DNA of 49,609 nucleotides from Methanobacteriota archaeon (GTDB lineage Archaea; Thermoplasmatota; Thermoplasmata; RBG-16-68-12): positions 1 through 49,609 of the forward strand of contig VBMG01000038.1 of the NCBI GenBank assembly GCA_005878485.1, in the 5' to 3' direction. The position numbers and the translations under genes were made by a program. Each line of letters opens with the position of its first letter. The stretch's first letter is position 1. The notes beneath the pieces were generated by a model. The model was not told the DNA's origin. It did no database searches and saw only the letters and a list, made by a program, of their open reading frames with translations. Shown here one piece after another: positions 25,067 through 33,492 of the stretch.

Positions 25067-25558
25067 TCAGCCCAGCTTGTACCCGATCTTACGGAGGAAC
25101 GCGATGCGCTCCGCACGATCCTTCTGCGTCTCGATGCCCTTCGCCCGCTCGCCGTCCACGACCCCCAGGATGCCTCGGCCCCGCGGGGTCTTCGCAACGA
25201 CCACGTCCACGGGATTCGCGGTCGCCGCGTACACGGTCACGATTTCCGGTACGTCGCGGAGGGCCCGCAGGACGTTGATCGGATAGGCGTCCTTGAGGAT
25301 CACGATGAAGAAGTGGCCCGCTCCGACCGCGAGCGCATTCTTCGCGGCAAGGGCCTTCAGCCCGTCGTCGTTCCCCTCGACACGCACAAGGCACGGCCCG
25401 GAGGCCTCGCAAAACGCGACGCCGAACTTGATCCCGGGAACAGATCCGACGAGGGCTTCGTGGACATCCTCGGCGGTCTTGATGAAGTGGGTCTGCCCGA
25501 GGATCACGTTGAGCCCGCCCGGATTCTCGATCGGGACCAGTTCCGTGTCCACTTGCAT
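25067..25558 (-). CDS. Adenosine-specific kinase family protein (DUF355)
   Basis: A 163-residue protein of the archaeal/thermophile adenosine-specific kinase family. It matches the family's typical opening ENPGGLNVILGQTHFIKT, the central GVAFCEASGPCLVRVEGND and the C-terminal TPRGRGILGVVDG. The assigned activity, phosphorylation of adenosine, rests on few biochemical studies. A TATA box about 26 nt upstream of ATG 25558 supports a leaderless transcript that continues into the amidotransferase gene. Confidence 0.87.
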   Translation of the reverse strand: MQVDTELVPIENPGGLNVILGQTHFIKTAEDVHEALVGSVPGIKFGVAFCEASGPCLVRVEGNDDGLKALAAKNALAVGAGHFFIVILKDAYPINVLRALRDVPEIVTVYAATANPVDVVVAKTPRGRGILGVVDGERAKGIETQKDRAERIAFLRKIGYKLG

Positions 25559-25580
25559 CGTCGATGTATCGGGCCTCGCG

Positions 25581-25590
25581 AATTAAAGTC
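25581..25590 (-). promoter_or_regulatory. TATA box of the adenosine-kinase/amidotransferase operon
   Basis: The minus strand reads GACTTTAATT, centred about 26 nt before ATG 25558. Confidence 0.55.
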
Positions 25591-25662
25591 TTGTTGCGGC
25601 CGCCTGAGGGTACGCTACGTGCATGCGCAAGGGAGACGGGGACCCGTCCCCTTCGGCGGCGC

Positions 25663-25977
25663 ATGGCTCGAATCAAAGGCCTGTGGGGCCTGCTAGCCGG
25701 CGTCGACGACCCCTCGGTACGGGAAGATCTCGCCCTCGTTGCGACGGCGATTCAGGTGCATTTTGCGAACCGGGTCGTCCACGAGCGGGCGGTCGTGGAG
25801 TTCATGTCGATCCGGTTCCGGTGGACCGGGTCCAAGACCCGGCGACGCCTCGACTCCCTCGTAGAACTCGGCGTGCTCCGCTGCACCCGGGACCTCGCAG
25901 ACAACTGGACGAAAGTCTTCGAGGTCGTCGACCGCCCAGCTGTGCCGGCGGCGTTGGCCGTCGAACTCGGCGCCTGA
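25663..25977 (+). CDS. Small winged-helix-like DNA-binding protein
   Basis: A 104-residue protein. The central part (about 20-85) has the spacing of a winged helix: an N-terminal helix, a helix-turn-helix in VVEFMSIRFRWTGSKTRRRLDSLVELGVL, quoted here by position 47-75, and a wing with TRDLADNWTKVFEVV. The start is ATG 25663, because the upstream in-frame region overlaps the divergent kinase promoter and looks non-coding. It converges tightly with the next gene. The regulatory target is unknown; no close family is recognised. Confidence 0.6.
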   Translation: MARIKGLWGLLAGVDDPSVREDLALVATAIQVHFANRVVHERAVVEFMSIRFRWTGSKTRRRLDSLVELGVLRCTRDLADNWTKVFEVVDRPAVPAALAVELGA

Positions 25978-25978
25978 C

Positions 25979-26575
25979 CTAACCGGGTCCCGTCGTGGCC
26001 TTCGTCACCCGCTCCAGGAATCCGGATGCGCGAATCGGCTGGTAGCAGAGCATCAGGAAATCCGACGCGACAAAGACGAAGATTTCCTTGGGCACGCGCC
26101 TCACGGATCGATGGCGGACCGCTGCGACACCGCTATTCGGATTCAGCTCAAACGGGAACCCCATCCGCCGACTCAGGGCCGCCAGGCGGCGGAACGCGCT
26201 GCCCTTCCGGCTAACTAGGAAGTCGTACAGGGTCGACTCCTTCGGCTCGACGAACGCGTAGGCGAGGACCTCTGGCGGGTCGCTTACTCCGGGGTAAACC
26301 TCGTCGCGAAGGGCGAAACCGAACGAAAACCCGGCGTGCGCGCTGCGCCCGATTCTCGAGAACCGGTATCCGACGAAGCTCTTGTTCGAAACGTAACGGC
26401 GGCGGAAATGTTCCATCGGCCATCGGAGCGGTCGATGAATCCTGCCGAAGGTCGCCTCGATTTCGGCCATCCGATTGTCGTCCAACGGGCATCCGGAGTC
26501 CGTCGGAGGCGATAAGCCCTCGGCCCCAGCCGGCGTCCTCCACCGTGGGTTCCCGGCCCCGCGAGCCATTCTCAT
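25979..26575 (-). CDS. Hypothetical protein
   Basis: About 198 residues from ATG 26575, or 196 from ATG 26569, which lies about 25 nt from a TATA-like TACATATG and is equally plausible. The first 60 residues are rich in Arg, Gly and Pro. The rest looks folded, with FRRRYVSNKSFVGYRFSRIG, then EVLAYAFVEPKESTLYDFL, RLAALSRRMGFPFELNPNSG and EIFVFVASDFLMLC. No catalytic motif or membrane helix is clear and I do not recognise a family. It shares the 26580-26640 region with the divergent M1 aminopeptidase gene. Confidence 0.6.
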   Translation of the reverse strand: MRMARGAGNPRWRTPAGAEGLSPPTDSGCPLDDNRMAEIEATFGRIHRPLRWPMEHFRRRYVSNKSFVGYRFSRIGRSAHAGFSFGFALRDEVYPGVSDPPEVLAYAFVEPKESTLYDFLVSRKGSAFRRLAALSRRMGFPFELNPNSGVAAVRHRSVRRVPKEIFVFVASDFLMLCYQPIRASGFLERVTKATTGPG

Positions 26576-26641
26576 CGCCTTACGGCTAACTACATATGGG
26601 CCTCGCGCCTCCCTGACGGTGACACCGCCAGGTGGTTCGCC

Positions 26642-29254
26642 ATGCCGAAGGGAACGACGCACCGTCTGCCAGCGACCGTGGAGCCAGAACGGTACACGAT
26701 CGAGTTGCGGCCCGACCTGAGCCGGTTCACCTTCCGCGGCGAGGAGTCCGTCGCGATTCGCGTCATCGAGCCGGTAAAGTCAATTGTGCTGAACGCATCG
26801 GAACTCGAGGTAACGCAAGCGGGCCTTCAAGCGCACGACGGGCGCCTCGTGCCAGCCGCGAAAATCGAACACCTGAAGGACACCGAACGGTTGCGGCTCA
26901 CATTCGGGACATCGGTGCCGAAAGGCGCCGCGACCCTCCGCCTCGTCTTCACCGGGATCCTCAACGACGAGCTATCCGGTTTCTACCGGAGTCGATACAC
27001 GATGGCGAACGGGACGGAGGGATACATGGCCGCTACCCAATTCGAGTCCACGGACGCGCGCCGTGCGTTTCCCTGCTGGGACGAGCCCGCCGCGAAGGCG
27101 ACGTTCCAGCTCTCCCTCGTCGTCCCAGACGGGATGGCGGCCGTGTCGAACACCCCGATTGCGGAGGAGAAGGATCTCGGGGATGGCACGCGCCTCGTCC
27201 GCTTCGCAGAAACGCCGCGGATGGCGCCGTACCTCCTCGCCTTCGTCGTCGGACCCCTCGAGGCGATCAAGGGCAAGACCCGCACCGGTACACACGTCGG
27301 CGTGTGGACCCTCCCCGACCGAACCGCCCATGGCCGCTGGGCCCTCGACGAATCGATCCGGGTCCTGGAGTACCTGAACGAGTACTACGGCCTCCCGTAC
27401 CCGCTCGAGAAGCTCGACCATCTCGCCTTGCAGGACTTCGCGGCCGGCGCCATGGAGAACTGGGGCGCGATCACATACCGGGAGCGCATCCTGCTGTTCG
27501 ATCCCGCGACGTCCTCCGCCCAGACGCGGCAGAACATTGTGGACGTAATCGCCCACGAGACGGCCCACATGTGGTTCGGGGATCTCGTGACGATGGCTTG
27601 GTGGGACGACCTCTGGCTCAACGAGAGCTTCGCGTCCTGGATGGGCGTGAAGACCGTCAACGCCCTCCATCCGGACTGGAAGATGTGGACCCAGTTCTTC
27701 GGGCTCGACACGATCCGCGGGCTCATCCTCGACGGGCTCCGGAGCTCCCACCCGATTGAAGTGCCCGTGAAGGACCCCGCGGAGATCCGGGAGATTTTCG
27801 ATGAGATCAGCTATAGCAAAGGCGCCTCGATCCTCCGGATGCTCGAGCAGTTTCTCGGGGAGGCGTCGTTCCGCCGCGGCCTGCAGAACTATCTGAAGCA
27901 GCACAGCTACGGGAACGCGCGGACGGAGGACCTGTGGCGCGCCTTGGGAGCGGCCTCCGGGCAACCCGTGCGGGCCCTCATGGGCACGTGGACGCGGCAG
28001 ACGGGCTTCCCCCTCCTGGACGTCAAGGTGACGCGCAAGAACAGAGACGCCCGGATTTCCCTGTCCCAATCCCGCTTCGTCTACGGCCACATCCTCCGGC
28101 CGACCAAGGAGAAAGCGCGGTGGAAGATCCCCGTGCGTATCGCGCGGGCGGGCGGGGCAAAGCCCACGAGCTTTCTCATGGAACAGGCGACCGCCTCGCG
28201 CTCCTTGGGACGCTCGCGCCGAACCCCGGACCAGGACTGGATCAAGGTGAACGCCGGGCAGTCCGGGTTCTACCGGGTCAACTACTCGCAGGACGAATGG
28301 GGACGCCTCCGCCGGGCGGTGGCGAGCCGGGAGCTCGACGCACCGGATAGGATCGGCCTCCAGAACGACGCGTATGCGATGACGCGGGCCGGCTACCTTC
28401 CCGCGACCACGTTCCTCGAGTTCACGTCCGCGTACCGGGAGGAGGACGACGCGACCGCCTGGCGGATCATCGCAGACTCCTTGCAGGACTTCGAGACGTG
28501 GATCGCGGACGAACGGTACCTCGATCGCCTCGATGCGTACGGACGGGACCTGTTCCGCGCGGCCGGCGCCCAGAGCGGTTGGGACCCGAGGACCGGCGAG
28601 GGCCATCTCGACACCCTCAAGCGGACGACCGTGCTCGGCCGCCTGGGGCATTACGCCGAGCGACCGGTCCTCGACGAAGCCTCGCGGCGTTTCGCGCGAT
28701 CCCTCCAAGACCCCGCAAGCTTGCATCCCGACCTGCGCGGGCTCGTGTACGGCCTCGTCGCCGAAGAAGCCGACGAAGCGACGTACGAGACGCTCTGGGA
28801 CCTCGAACGCAAGGCCGCCCTCCAGGAGGAGCAGGTCCGTCTCCTCGTCGCCCTGACGCGGCCGAGGGATAAACAGCTCCTGCAGGAGACGCTTCGGCGG
28901 TCCCTGACGGATGCCGTCCGTTCGCAGGACGCGGTCATTGTGATTACGAACGTTGCCACGGCCCGACCGAGCCTGGGACGGGACCTGGCGTGGTCCTTCG
29001 TGAAGAAGAACTGGGACGAGCTCTACCGCCGATACGCTCCGTCCGGGTTCCTCATCCGCCGGCTCGTGGAGATTGCGCAAGCCTTCTCGACGCCGGAAGC
29101 GGCGAAGGACGTCGAGTCGTTCTTCCGAGCCCGCGAGGCCCCGGAGGTTCACCGGGTGGCCCAGCAGGCCGCGGAGAAGATTCGCGTGAACGCCGCCTGG
29201 CGGAATCGGAACGGGAAAGAGCTCGCCCGCTGGTTTGCGTCCCGCGATGATTGA
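26642..29254 (+). CDS. M1-family zinc aminopeptidase (tricorn interacting factor F2/F3 type)
   Basis: An 870-residue aminopeptidase that trims peptides released by the proteasome or tricorn. The N-terminal beta domain (about 1-200) is followed by the exopeptidase motif GAMENWGAITYRE (about 268), the zinc motif HETAHMWFGDLV (about 304) with the third ligand in WLNESFASW (about 323-331), a catalytic Tyr region in EISYSKGASILRML, a small beta domain and the C-terminal helical superhelix. Length matches tricorn factors F2/F3. ATG 26642 follows CAGGTGG, a Shine-Dalgarno-like element, and a TATA-like CTACATATG. It probably cooperates with the proteasome subunit at 38.4 kb. Confidence 0.95.
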   Translation: MPKGTTHRLPATVEPERYTIELRPDLSRFTFRGEESVAIRVIEPVKSIVLNASELEVTQAGLQAHDGRLVPAAKIEHLKDTERLRLTFGTSVPKGAATLRLVFTGILNDELSGFYRSRYTMANGTEGYMAATQFESTDARRAFPCWDEPAAKATFQLSLVVPDGMAAVSNTPIAEEKDLGDGTRLVRFAETPRMAPYLLAFVVGPLEAIKGKTRTGTHVGVWTLPDRTAHGRWALDESIRVLEYLNEYYGLPYPLEKLDHLALQDFAAGAMENWGAITYRERILLFDPATSSAQTRQNIVDVIAHETAHMWFGDLVTMAWWDDLWLNESFASWMGVKTVNALHPDWKMWTQFFGLDTIRGLILDGLRSSHPIEVPVKDPAEIREIFDEISYSKGASILRMLEQFLGEASFRRGLQNYLKQHSYGNARTEDLWRALGAASGQPVRALMGTWTRQTGFPLLDVKVTRKNRDARISLSQSRFVYGHILRPTKEKARWKIPVRIARAGGAKPTSFLMEQATASRSLGRSRRTPDQDWIKVNAGQSGFYRVNYSQDEWGRLRRAVASRELDAPDRIGLQNDAYAMTRAGYLPATTFLEFTSAYREEDDATAWRIIADSLQDFETWIADERYLDRLDAYGRDLFRAAGAQSGWDPRTGEGHLDTLKRTTVLGRLGHYAERPVLDEASRRFARSLQDPASLHPDLRGLVYGLVAEEADEATYETLWDLERKAALQEEQVRLLVALTRPRDKQLLQETLRRSLTDAVRSQDAVIVITNVATARPSLGRDLAWSFVKKNWDELYRRYAPSGFLIRRLVEIAQAFSTPEAAKDVESFFRAREAPEVHRVAQQAAEKIRVNAAWRNRNGKELARWFASRDD

Positions 29255-29373
29255 CCGAGCCCCGTACGAAGCTCGCCCGGCCCAGGACATCCGGAAACGT
29301 CGAGGACGGGTGAGCATCTCGCTCCCGGTGCGGAGATAGGTTTTTCTCGGACGCGTACGATGGGAACGCCGAC

Positions 29374-29874
29374 ATGGCGCTCGTCCGGGTCAACCGCAAG
29401 GTGAAAGCGGGGAAGCACGCCATCCTGGACGTCTTCCCAGGGCTCGACCGGTCCGCGGCGTTCCGCGGGATTTTCCCGGACGGACTCCGGGAGCAGGTCC
29501 TCCACGATTGCCAGATCGACGTCATGCCGGAGGACATGTACATGTACATCGACGACGAGGCGGGCAACGTCGTTGCGGGTCTGGGCTACCTCAAAGAAGG
29601 GGACGAGAAGATCCTCTACCTCGATGTCCTCCACGAGCTCACCCACATCCGACAGTGGCACGCGGGGAAGGAGCTGTGGGACCGCCGCTACAACTATGTC
29701 GATCGGCCAACCGAGATCGAGGCGTACCGCGTCGCGGTCGGCGAGGCGAGGAGCCTTGGCATGACGGACCGCGAGATCGCGGACTACCTCCGCGTCGAGT
29801 GGACGAGCCGGGAGGAACACGAGCGGCTCTGCAAACATCTCGGCGTCCGCAGCCCGGAATCGCGGGCGGTCTAG
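29374..29874 (+). CDS. Small zincin-type metalloprotease-like protein
   Basis: A 166-residue protein with the zinc motif HELTHIRQWH (about residues 89-98) and a downstream conserved acidic segment RPTEIEAYRVAVGEA (about 111-125), which probably supplies the third metal ligand, as in IrrE/ImmA-like and other minimal zincins. The N-terminus carries a Lys-rich first strand and YMYIDDEAGNVVAGLGYL, a small beta sheet. There is no signal peptide or membrane segment. It follows the M1 aminopeptidase but with its own 120-nt gap. The substrate is unknown. Confidence 0.75.
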   Translation: MALVRVNRKVKAGKHAILDVFPGLDRSAAFRGIFPDGLREQVLHDCQIDVMPEDMYMYIDDEAGNVVAGLGYLKEGDEKILYLDVLHELTHIRQWHAGKELWDRRYNYVDRPTEIEAYRVAVGEARSLGMTDREIADYLRVEWTSREEHERLCKHLGVRSPESRAV

Positions 29875-29920
29875 GGGAAGCCCTCAAATCGGGCAGGCGC
29901 GTTCCGCGAGATCCGGGACC

Positions 29921-30256
29921 ATGCCGAGCATCGCGGTCGAGGACTTCCAGAAGGTTGAGATGAGGGTCGGGAAGGTCGTCGGCGTTGAGGAGTTCCCGGA
30001 GGCCCGCAACCCATCGTACAAGTTGAGGATCGATTTCGGTTCCCATGGCATGAAGAAATCGTCCGCGGCCATTCGTCCATGGTACCGCAAGGAGGACCTC
30101 CTGGGTCGACACGTCGTGGCGGTCACGAACTTTCCGCCGCGGCAGATCGGGCCGTTTTCCTCGGAGGTCCTGTGCCTCGGGGCCGTCCAACGGGACGGCC
30201 GTGTTATTCTGCTCCAACCCGACTCGGAGGGGGAACTCGGTGCTCGGGTTGCATGA
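29921..30256 (+). CDS. csaA: CsaA-like stand-alone tRNA-binding OB-fold protein
   Basis: A 111-residue protein with a single tRNA_bind OB-fold: DFQKVEMRVGKVVGVEEFPE, then YKLRIDFG, RHVVAVTNFPPRQIGPFSSEVLCLG (by position about 64-88) and LLQPDSE near the end, all typical of CsaA and of the C-terminal domain of archaeal MetRS. CsaA binds tRNA or unfolded protein. It overlaps the Nudix gene by 17 nt if GTG 30240 is used. Confidence 0.87.
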   Translation: MPSIAVEDFQKVEMRVGKVVGVEEFPEARNPSYKLRIDFGSHGMKKSSAAIRPWYRKEDLLGRHVVAVTNFPPRQIGPFSSEVLCLGAVQRDGRVILLQPDSEGELGARVA

Positions 30257-30731
30257 GACCGGCCGCGAATTCCTCGTGCGGGCCTGCGGCATCTTGATTC
30301 ATGACGACTCCGTGCTCGCCCAGGAGGCGGACGACGAAGCCCGCGGCAAGAGCTACGCGCTCCCGGGTGGGCATCTCGAATTCGGGGAGAGCCTCGCCCT
30401 CTGCCTGGCTCGGGAGTTCTACGAAGAGAGCGGCCTGAACGTCGAGGCCGAAAAGCTCAGCTATGTCCACGAGAACTTCTACACCCTGAAGGGGACCCAG
30501 ACGCATGAAATCGGGTTCTATTTCCTCGTCGACCTGAACTCGGAATTCCCGGTGCCGGATGGCCACGGTTACATCCCGAGTCTGGAGTCCCACATCCGCA
30601 TGAGGCTGCTCCCCCTGGCGAAGCTTCAATCCTTCGCGCTGATGCCCACGTTCCTCCGGAGCCAGCTCCCGCAAGACGCACGCGACCGTTTCGCACATCC
30701 CACCCGCCACTTGGTCTCCGACGAGCGATGA
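30240..30731 (+). CDS. Nudix hydrolase
   Basis: A 163-residue Nudix protein, with the box GGHLEFGESLALCLAREFYE followed by ESGL (about residues 40-63), matching G-x5-E-x7-R-E-U-x-E-E-x-G-U. It hydrolyses a nucleoside diphosphate linked to another group; the substrate is not evident. The start is GTG 30240 (overlapping csaA) or TTG 30249. The next GNAT gene begins 1 nt after its stop, so csaA, nudix and gnat probably form an operon. Confidence 0.9.
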   Translation: MLGLHETGREFLVRACGILIHDDSVLAQEADDEARGKSYALPGGHLEFGESLALCLAREFYEESGLNVEAEKLSYVHENFYTLKGTQTHEIGFYFLVDLNSEFPVPDGHGYIPSLESHIRMRLLPLAKLQSFALMPTFLRSQLPQDARDRFAHPTRHLVSDER

Positions 30732-30732
30732 G

Positions 30733-31164
30733 ATGGCGCTTCGCATCCGCCGCCTGCGGCCCTCCGATTACGACGAACTGATGCGACTCTTCGAGGCTTG
30801 CGGCCTCGATCCTCGGATGCGGGGCCGTGACAGCCGAAGCTCAATCGCCCATCAGCTGCGTGTGAATCGCGACTCGTATCTGGGCGCCCTCGACGGCCGT
30901 CGCCTTGTCGGAGCGGTTCTTGGAACCGACGACTCTCGGAAAGGCTGGATCAACCGCCTCGCGGTTCATCCCGACTACCGACGCAGAGGGATCGCGAAAC
31001 GCCTGGTGCGCGCGGTGGAGCGGGCGCTTCGTGCGAAGGGCATCGAAATGTTTGCCGCCCTCATCGAACCCGGGAATGACGCCTCCGTTAGCGTGTTCCG
31101 GTCGCTCGGGTACGAAATCCTTCCCATGGCCTACGCGCGCAAGAAGCGGAACGAAGGCGTCTAG
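30733..31164 (+). CDS. GNAT-family N-acetyltransferase
   Basis: A 143-residue GNAT protein with the acetyl-CoA binding motif INRLAVHPDYRRRGIAKRLV (about 76-95) and the C-terminal ALIEPGNDASVSVFRSLGYE (about 111-130). The ATG at 30733 begins MALRIRRLRPSDYDEL, the usual first strand and helix. It is coupled to the Nudix gene and converges with kbl (4-bp overlap at 31161-31164). The substrate is unknown. Confidence 0.88.
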   Translation: MALRIRRLRPSDYDELMRLFEACGLDPRMRGRDSRSSIAHQLRVNRDSYLGALDGRRLVGAVLGTDDSRKGWINRLAVHPDYRRRGIAKRLVRAVERALRAKGIEMFAALIEPGNDASVSVFRSLGYEILPMAYARKKRNEGV

Positions 31165-32351
31165 GAGATGACGTGGAGTTCCTTCCCGATTTTCTCGTAC
31201 GCGGCCAGGGCCTCGTCGAGGTCCTCGCGTCGGAGGCCTGCATTGACGATGTTCCGGATGCGGGCCCGGTCTTTCGCGACCATCGGATACACGATCGGGA
31301 GCGCGAAGACCCCCTCCTCGAACAGGCGCTGGCTGAACCGCTTCGCCGTTGCCGAATCACCGAGCATCACGGGGGTAATCGGGGTCTCGCTCCTCCCGAT
31401 GTCGAAACCCAGCGACACGAGTCGATTCTTGAAGTACTTCGTGTTCGACCAGAGTTTCTTGACGTGGCGCGGCTCCGTCTCGAGGACATCGATCGCCGCG
31501 ATGCAAGCGGCGGTGACCGCCGGAGGATGGGAACCGCTCAGCAGCCACGTCCGGGACTTGTTGAGCGCATAGTTCCTCAGGTCGTTCGAACCGACGACGT
31601 ACCCTCCAACGACCCCGAGCGCCTTCGAGAAGGTGCCCAGCTCGATCGTGATCTTATCCTCAACGTGAAAGTGGGACGCAACACCGCGGCCTCCGTCCCC
31701 CAGGACGCCTTCTCCGTGGGCGTCGTCGATATAGACCATCGCGCCGAAATCCTCGGAGAGGTTTGCGATCCCGTCCACCGGCGCGATGTCGCCGTCCATC
31801 GAGAAGACGCCGTCGCTGATGACCAGGATCTTCTTCGCCCAGCCGTCGACCTCCTTCAGCGCGCGTTCGAGGTCGCCGACGTCGCAGTGGCGGTAGATCA
31901 CCCGCTGCGCCTTCGTCAATCGGACGCCGTCGATGATGCTCCCGTGGTTCAGTTCGTCCGTGAGGATCGCGTCCCCTTCCCCCGCGAGCTGCGAGATGAG
32001 TCCGGCGTTGCCCGCGAAGCCACTCATGTAGAACAGCGCGGCCTCCCGCCGCTTGAAACGCGCAATCCGTCGCTCCAGCTCCTCGTGGATGTCCATGTTG
32101 CCCGCGATCGGCCGGACGCTGCCGCTCCCCGCGCCATGCGTCTTCACGGCCTCCCGCGCGGCCCGCTTCACCTTCGGGTGGTTCGAGAGGTTCAGGTAGT
32201 TGTTCGAGCAGAGCATGATGACGGTCTTTCCATCGACGACACTCCGAGGAGCGGACGGCCCTTGGAGGACGCGGAGCTTCCAGTCGAGGCTCTGTGCCAC
32301 GAGGGCCTCGTACTCCGCCCGCATCCATGAGGTCGGATCGCGCTTCGACAT
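31161..32351 (-). CDS. kbl: 2-amino-3-ketobutyrate CoA ligase (glycine C-acetyltransferase)
   Basis: A 396-residue PLP enzyme of the alpha-oxoamine synthase family that splits 2-amino-3-oxobutanoate with CoA into glycine and acetyl-CoA. It shows the substrate region CSNNYLNLSNHP, HGAGSGSVRPIAGN, the cofactor contacts DELNHGSIIDG and YIDDAHGEGVLG, and the PLP lysine in GTFSKALGVVGG. It starts at ATG 32351, 2 nt after tdh, the enzyme for the preceding step. Together they degrade threonine. Confidence 0.95.
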   Translation of the reverse strand: MSKRDPTSWMRAEYEALVAQSLDWKLRVLQGPSAPRSVVDGKTVIMLCSNNYLNLSNHPKVKRAAREAVKTHGAGSGSVRPIAGNMDIHEELERRIARFKRREAALFYMSGFAGNAGLISQLAGEGDAILTDELNHGSIIDGVRLTKAQRVIYRHCDVGDLERALKEVDGWAKKILVISDGVFSMDGDIAPVDGIANLSEDFGAMVYIDDAHGEGVLGDGGRGVASHFHVEDKITIELGTFSKALGVVGGYVVGSNDLRNYALNKSRTWLLSGSHPPAVTAACIAAIDVLETEPRHVKKLWSNTKYFKNRLVSLGFDIGRSETPITPVMLGDSATAKRFSQRLFEEGVFALPIVYPMVAKDRARIRNIVNAGLRREDLDEALAAYEKIGKELHVIS

Positions 32352-32353
32352 CG

Positions 32354-33421
32354 TCACGCCTCCATCGGGAAGGCGACTTTGCCGCAATTCCCGCTTCGCA
32401 TCACGCCCATCGCCTCGTTGTAGTCGTCCAGGGGGAACCTGTGGGTGAGGATCGGCTTCAGGTTCACGTTCCCGCTTTTCAGGAGTCCGCCCATCTGCAT
32501 CCAGGTCTTGTACATCAGGCGCCCGTGGATGCCGTACATCGATAAACCCTTCGTTACGAACTCGGAGATGTCGAGGCTGAGCGGCTTGGGGAAGAGCCCG
32601 AGCAAGTGGATCCCGCCCGCCGGCCGGACGACCTGGATGGCCTGCTGGACCGCCGCCTCGCTCCCGGAGAATTCGAGCACCTCATCGACGCCCTCACCCG
32701 CCGTCGCGTCCATCACCTCATCGACGAGCGATTCGCCGGATCGGAGGACGAGGCTCGCTCCCACCGTCTTGGCGAGGTCCATCCGGTACTGGTTCCGGTG
32801 ACCGATCGCAATCACGGTGCGGGCCGCCATCCCGCGGCACAGGGCGACCGCCATGAGGCCGATCGGCCCGAGGCCGAAGATCGCAATCGTCTTCCCGGGG
32901 ACGTTCGCGTTCGTGACCGTGTAGACCGCGTTGCCGAGCGGGTCTTGCATCGTGGCGAGCTCGAGCGGCAGGTCGTCGTCATTCACGATCACGTTCGACG
33001 CGGGGACGGCCATGTACTCCGCGAACGAGCCACTTCGATCGATTCCGAGGATGGAGACGTTCTTGCAGACGTGGGCGTTGCCCGTGCGGCACATGTAGCA
33101 CCGGCCGCACGCGATGTGCCCCTCCGCGCTCACATAGTCTCCTTTCCGAAGGCCCGTGACACCGGAACCCAGGGTCTCCACGTGTCCGGCGAACTCGTGA
33201 CCCTGGATCAGCGGCACCTTGATTCGCGCCGCCGCCCACGCGTCCCAATCGTAGATGTGGACGTCCGTGCCGCAGATCGACGCGATGTCGACTCGGATCA
33301 AGACTTCCGAAGGACTTGGCTCGGGGATCGGGACTTTCCGGAGCTCCGTGCTCTTGGGCGCCGGTTTCATCTTGACGGCGGCCTTCATCGTCGACGCCAT
33401 CCGGATCCCGAGGCTGCGCAT
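32354..33421 (-). CDS. tdh: L-threonine 3-dehydrogenase
   Basis: A 355-residue zinc medium-chain dehydrogenase that oxidises threonine with NAD+. Marks are ASICGTDVHIYDWDAWAA (catalytic zinc Cys, TDH-specific H-I-Y-x-W-D-x-W), GHEFAGHV, the structural zinc cluster CGRCYMCRTGNAHVC, and the Rossmann loop IFGLGPIGLMAVAL. The start could be ATG 33421, 33400 or 33388, since the conserved region begins at the third Met (MKAAVKM). A weak TATA-like GATACAAAG lies at about 33441-33449. It forms an operon with kbl. Confidence 0.95.
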   Translation of the reverse strand: MRSLGIRMASTMKAAVKMKPAPKSTELRKVPIPEPSPSEVLIRVDIASICGTDVHIYDWDAWAAARIKVPLIQGHEFAGHVETLGSGVTGLRKGDYVSAEGHIACGRCYMCRTGNAHVCKNVSILGIDRSGSFAEYMAVPASNVIVNDDDLPLELATMQDPLGNAVYTVTNANVPGKTIAIFGLGPIGLMAVALCRGMAARTVIAIGHRNQYRMDLAKTVGASLVLRSGESLVDEVMDATAGEGVDEVLEFSGSEAAVQQAIQVVRPAGGIHLLGLFPKPLSLDISEFVTKGLSMYGIHGRLMYKTWMQMGGLLKSGNVNLKPILTHRFPLDDYNEAMGVMRSGNCGKVAFPMEA

Positions 33422-33492
33422 GGTCCGCCGCTATTTCAACTTTGTATCACAGCGCGGTGCGCCCTGGACGAACCGCCGGCTGCGTTCCCGGT

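Noticed and set aside
26972-29317. Minus-strand ORF of 781 codons opposite the M1 aminopeptidase
   Set aside because: Shadow frame of a conserved gene; no family-like motif in the translation.
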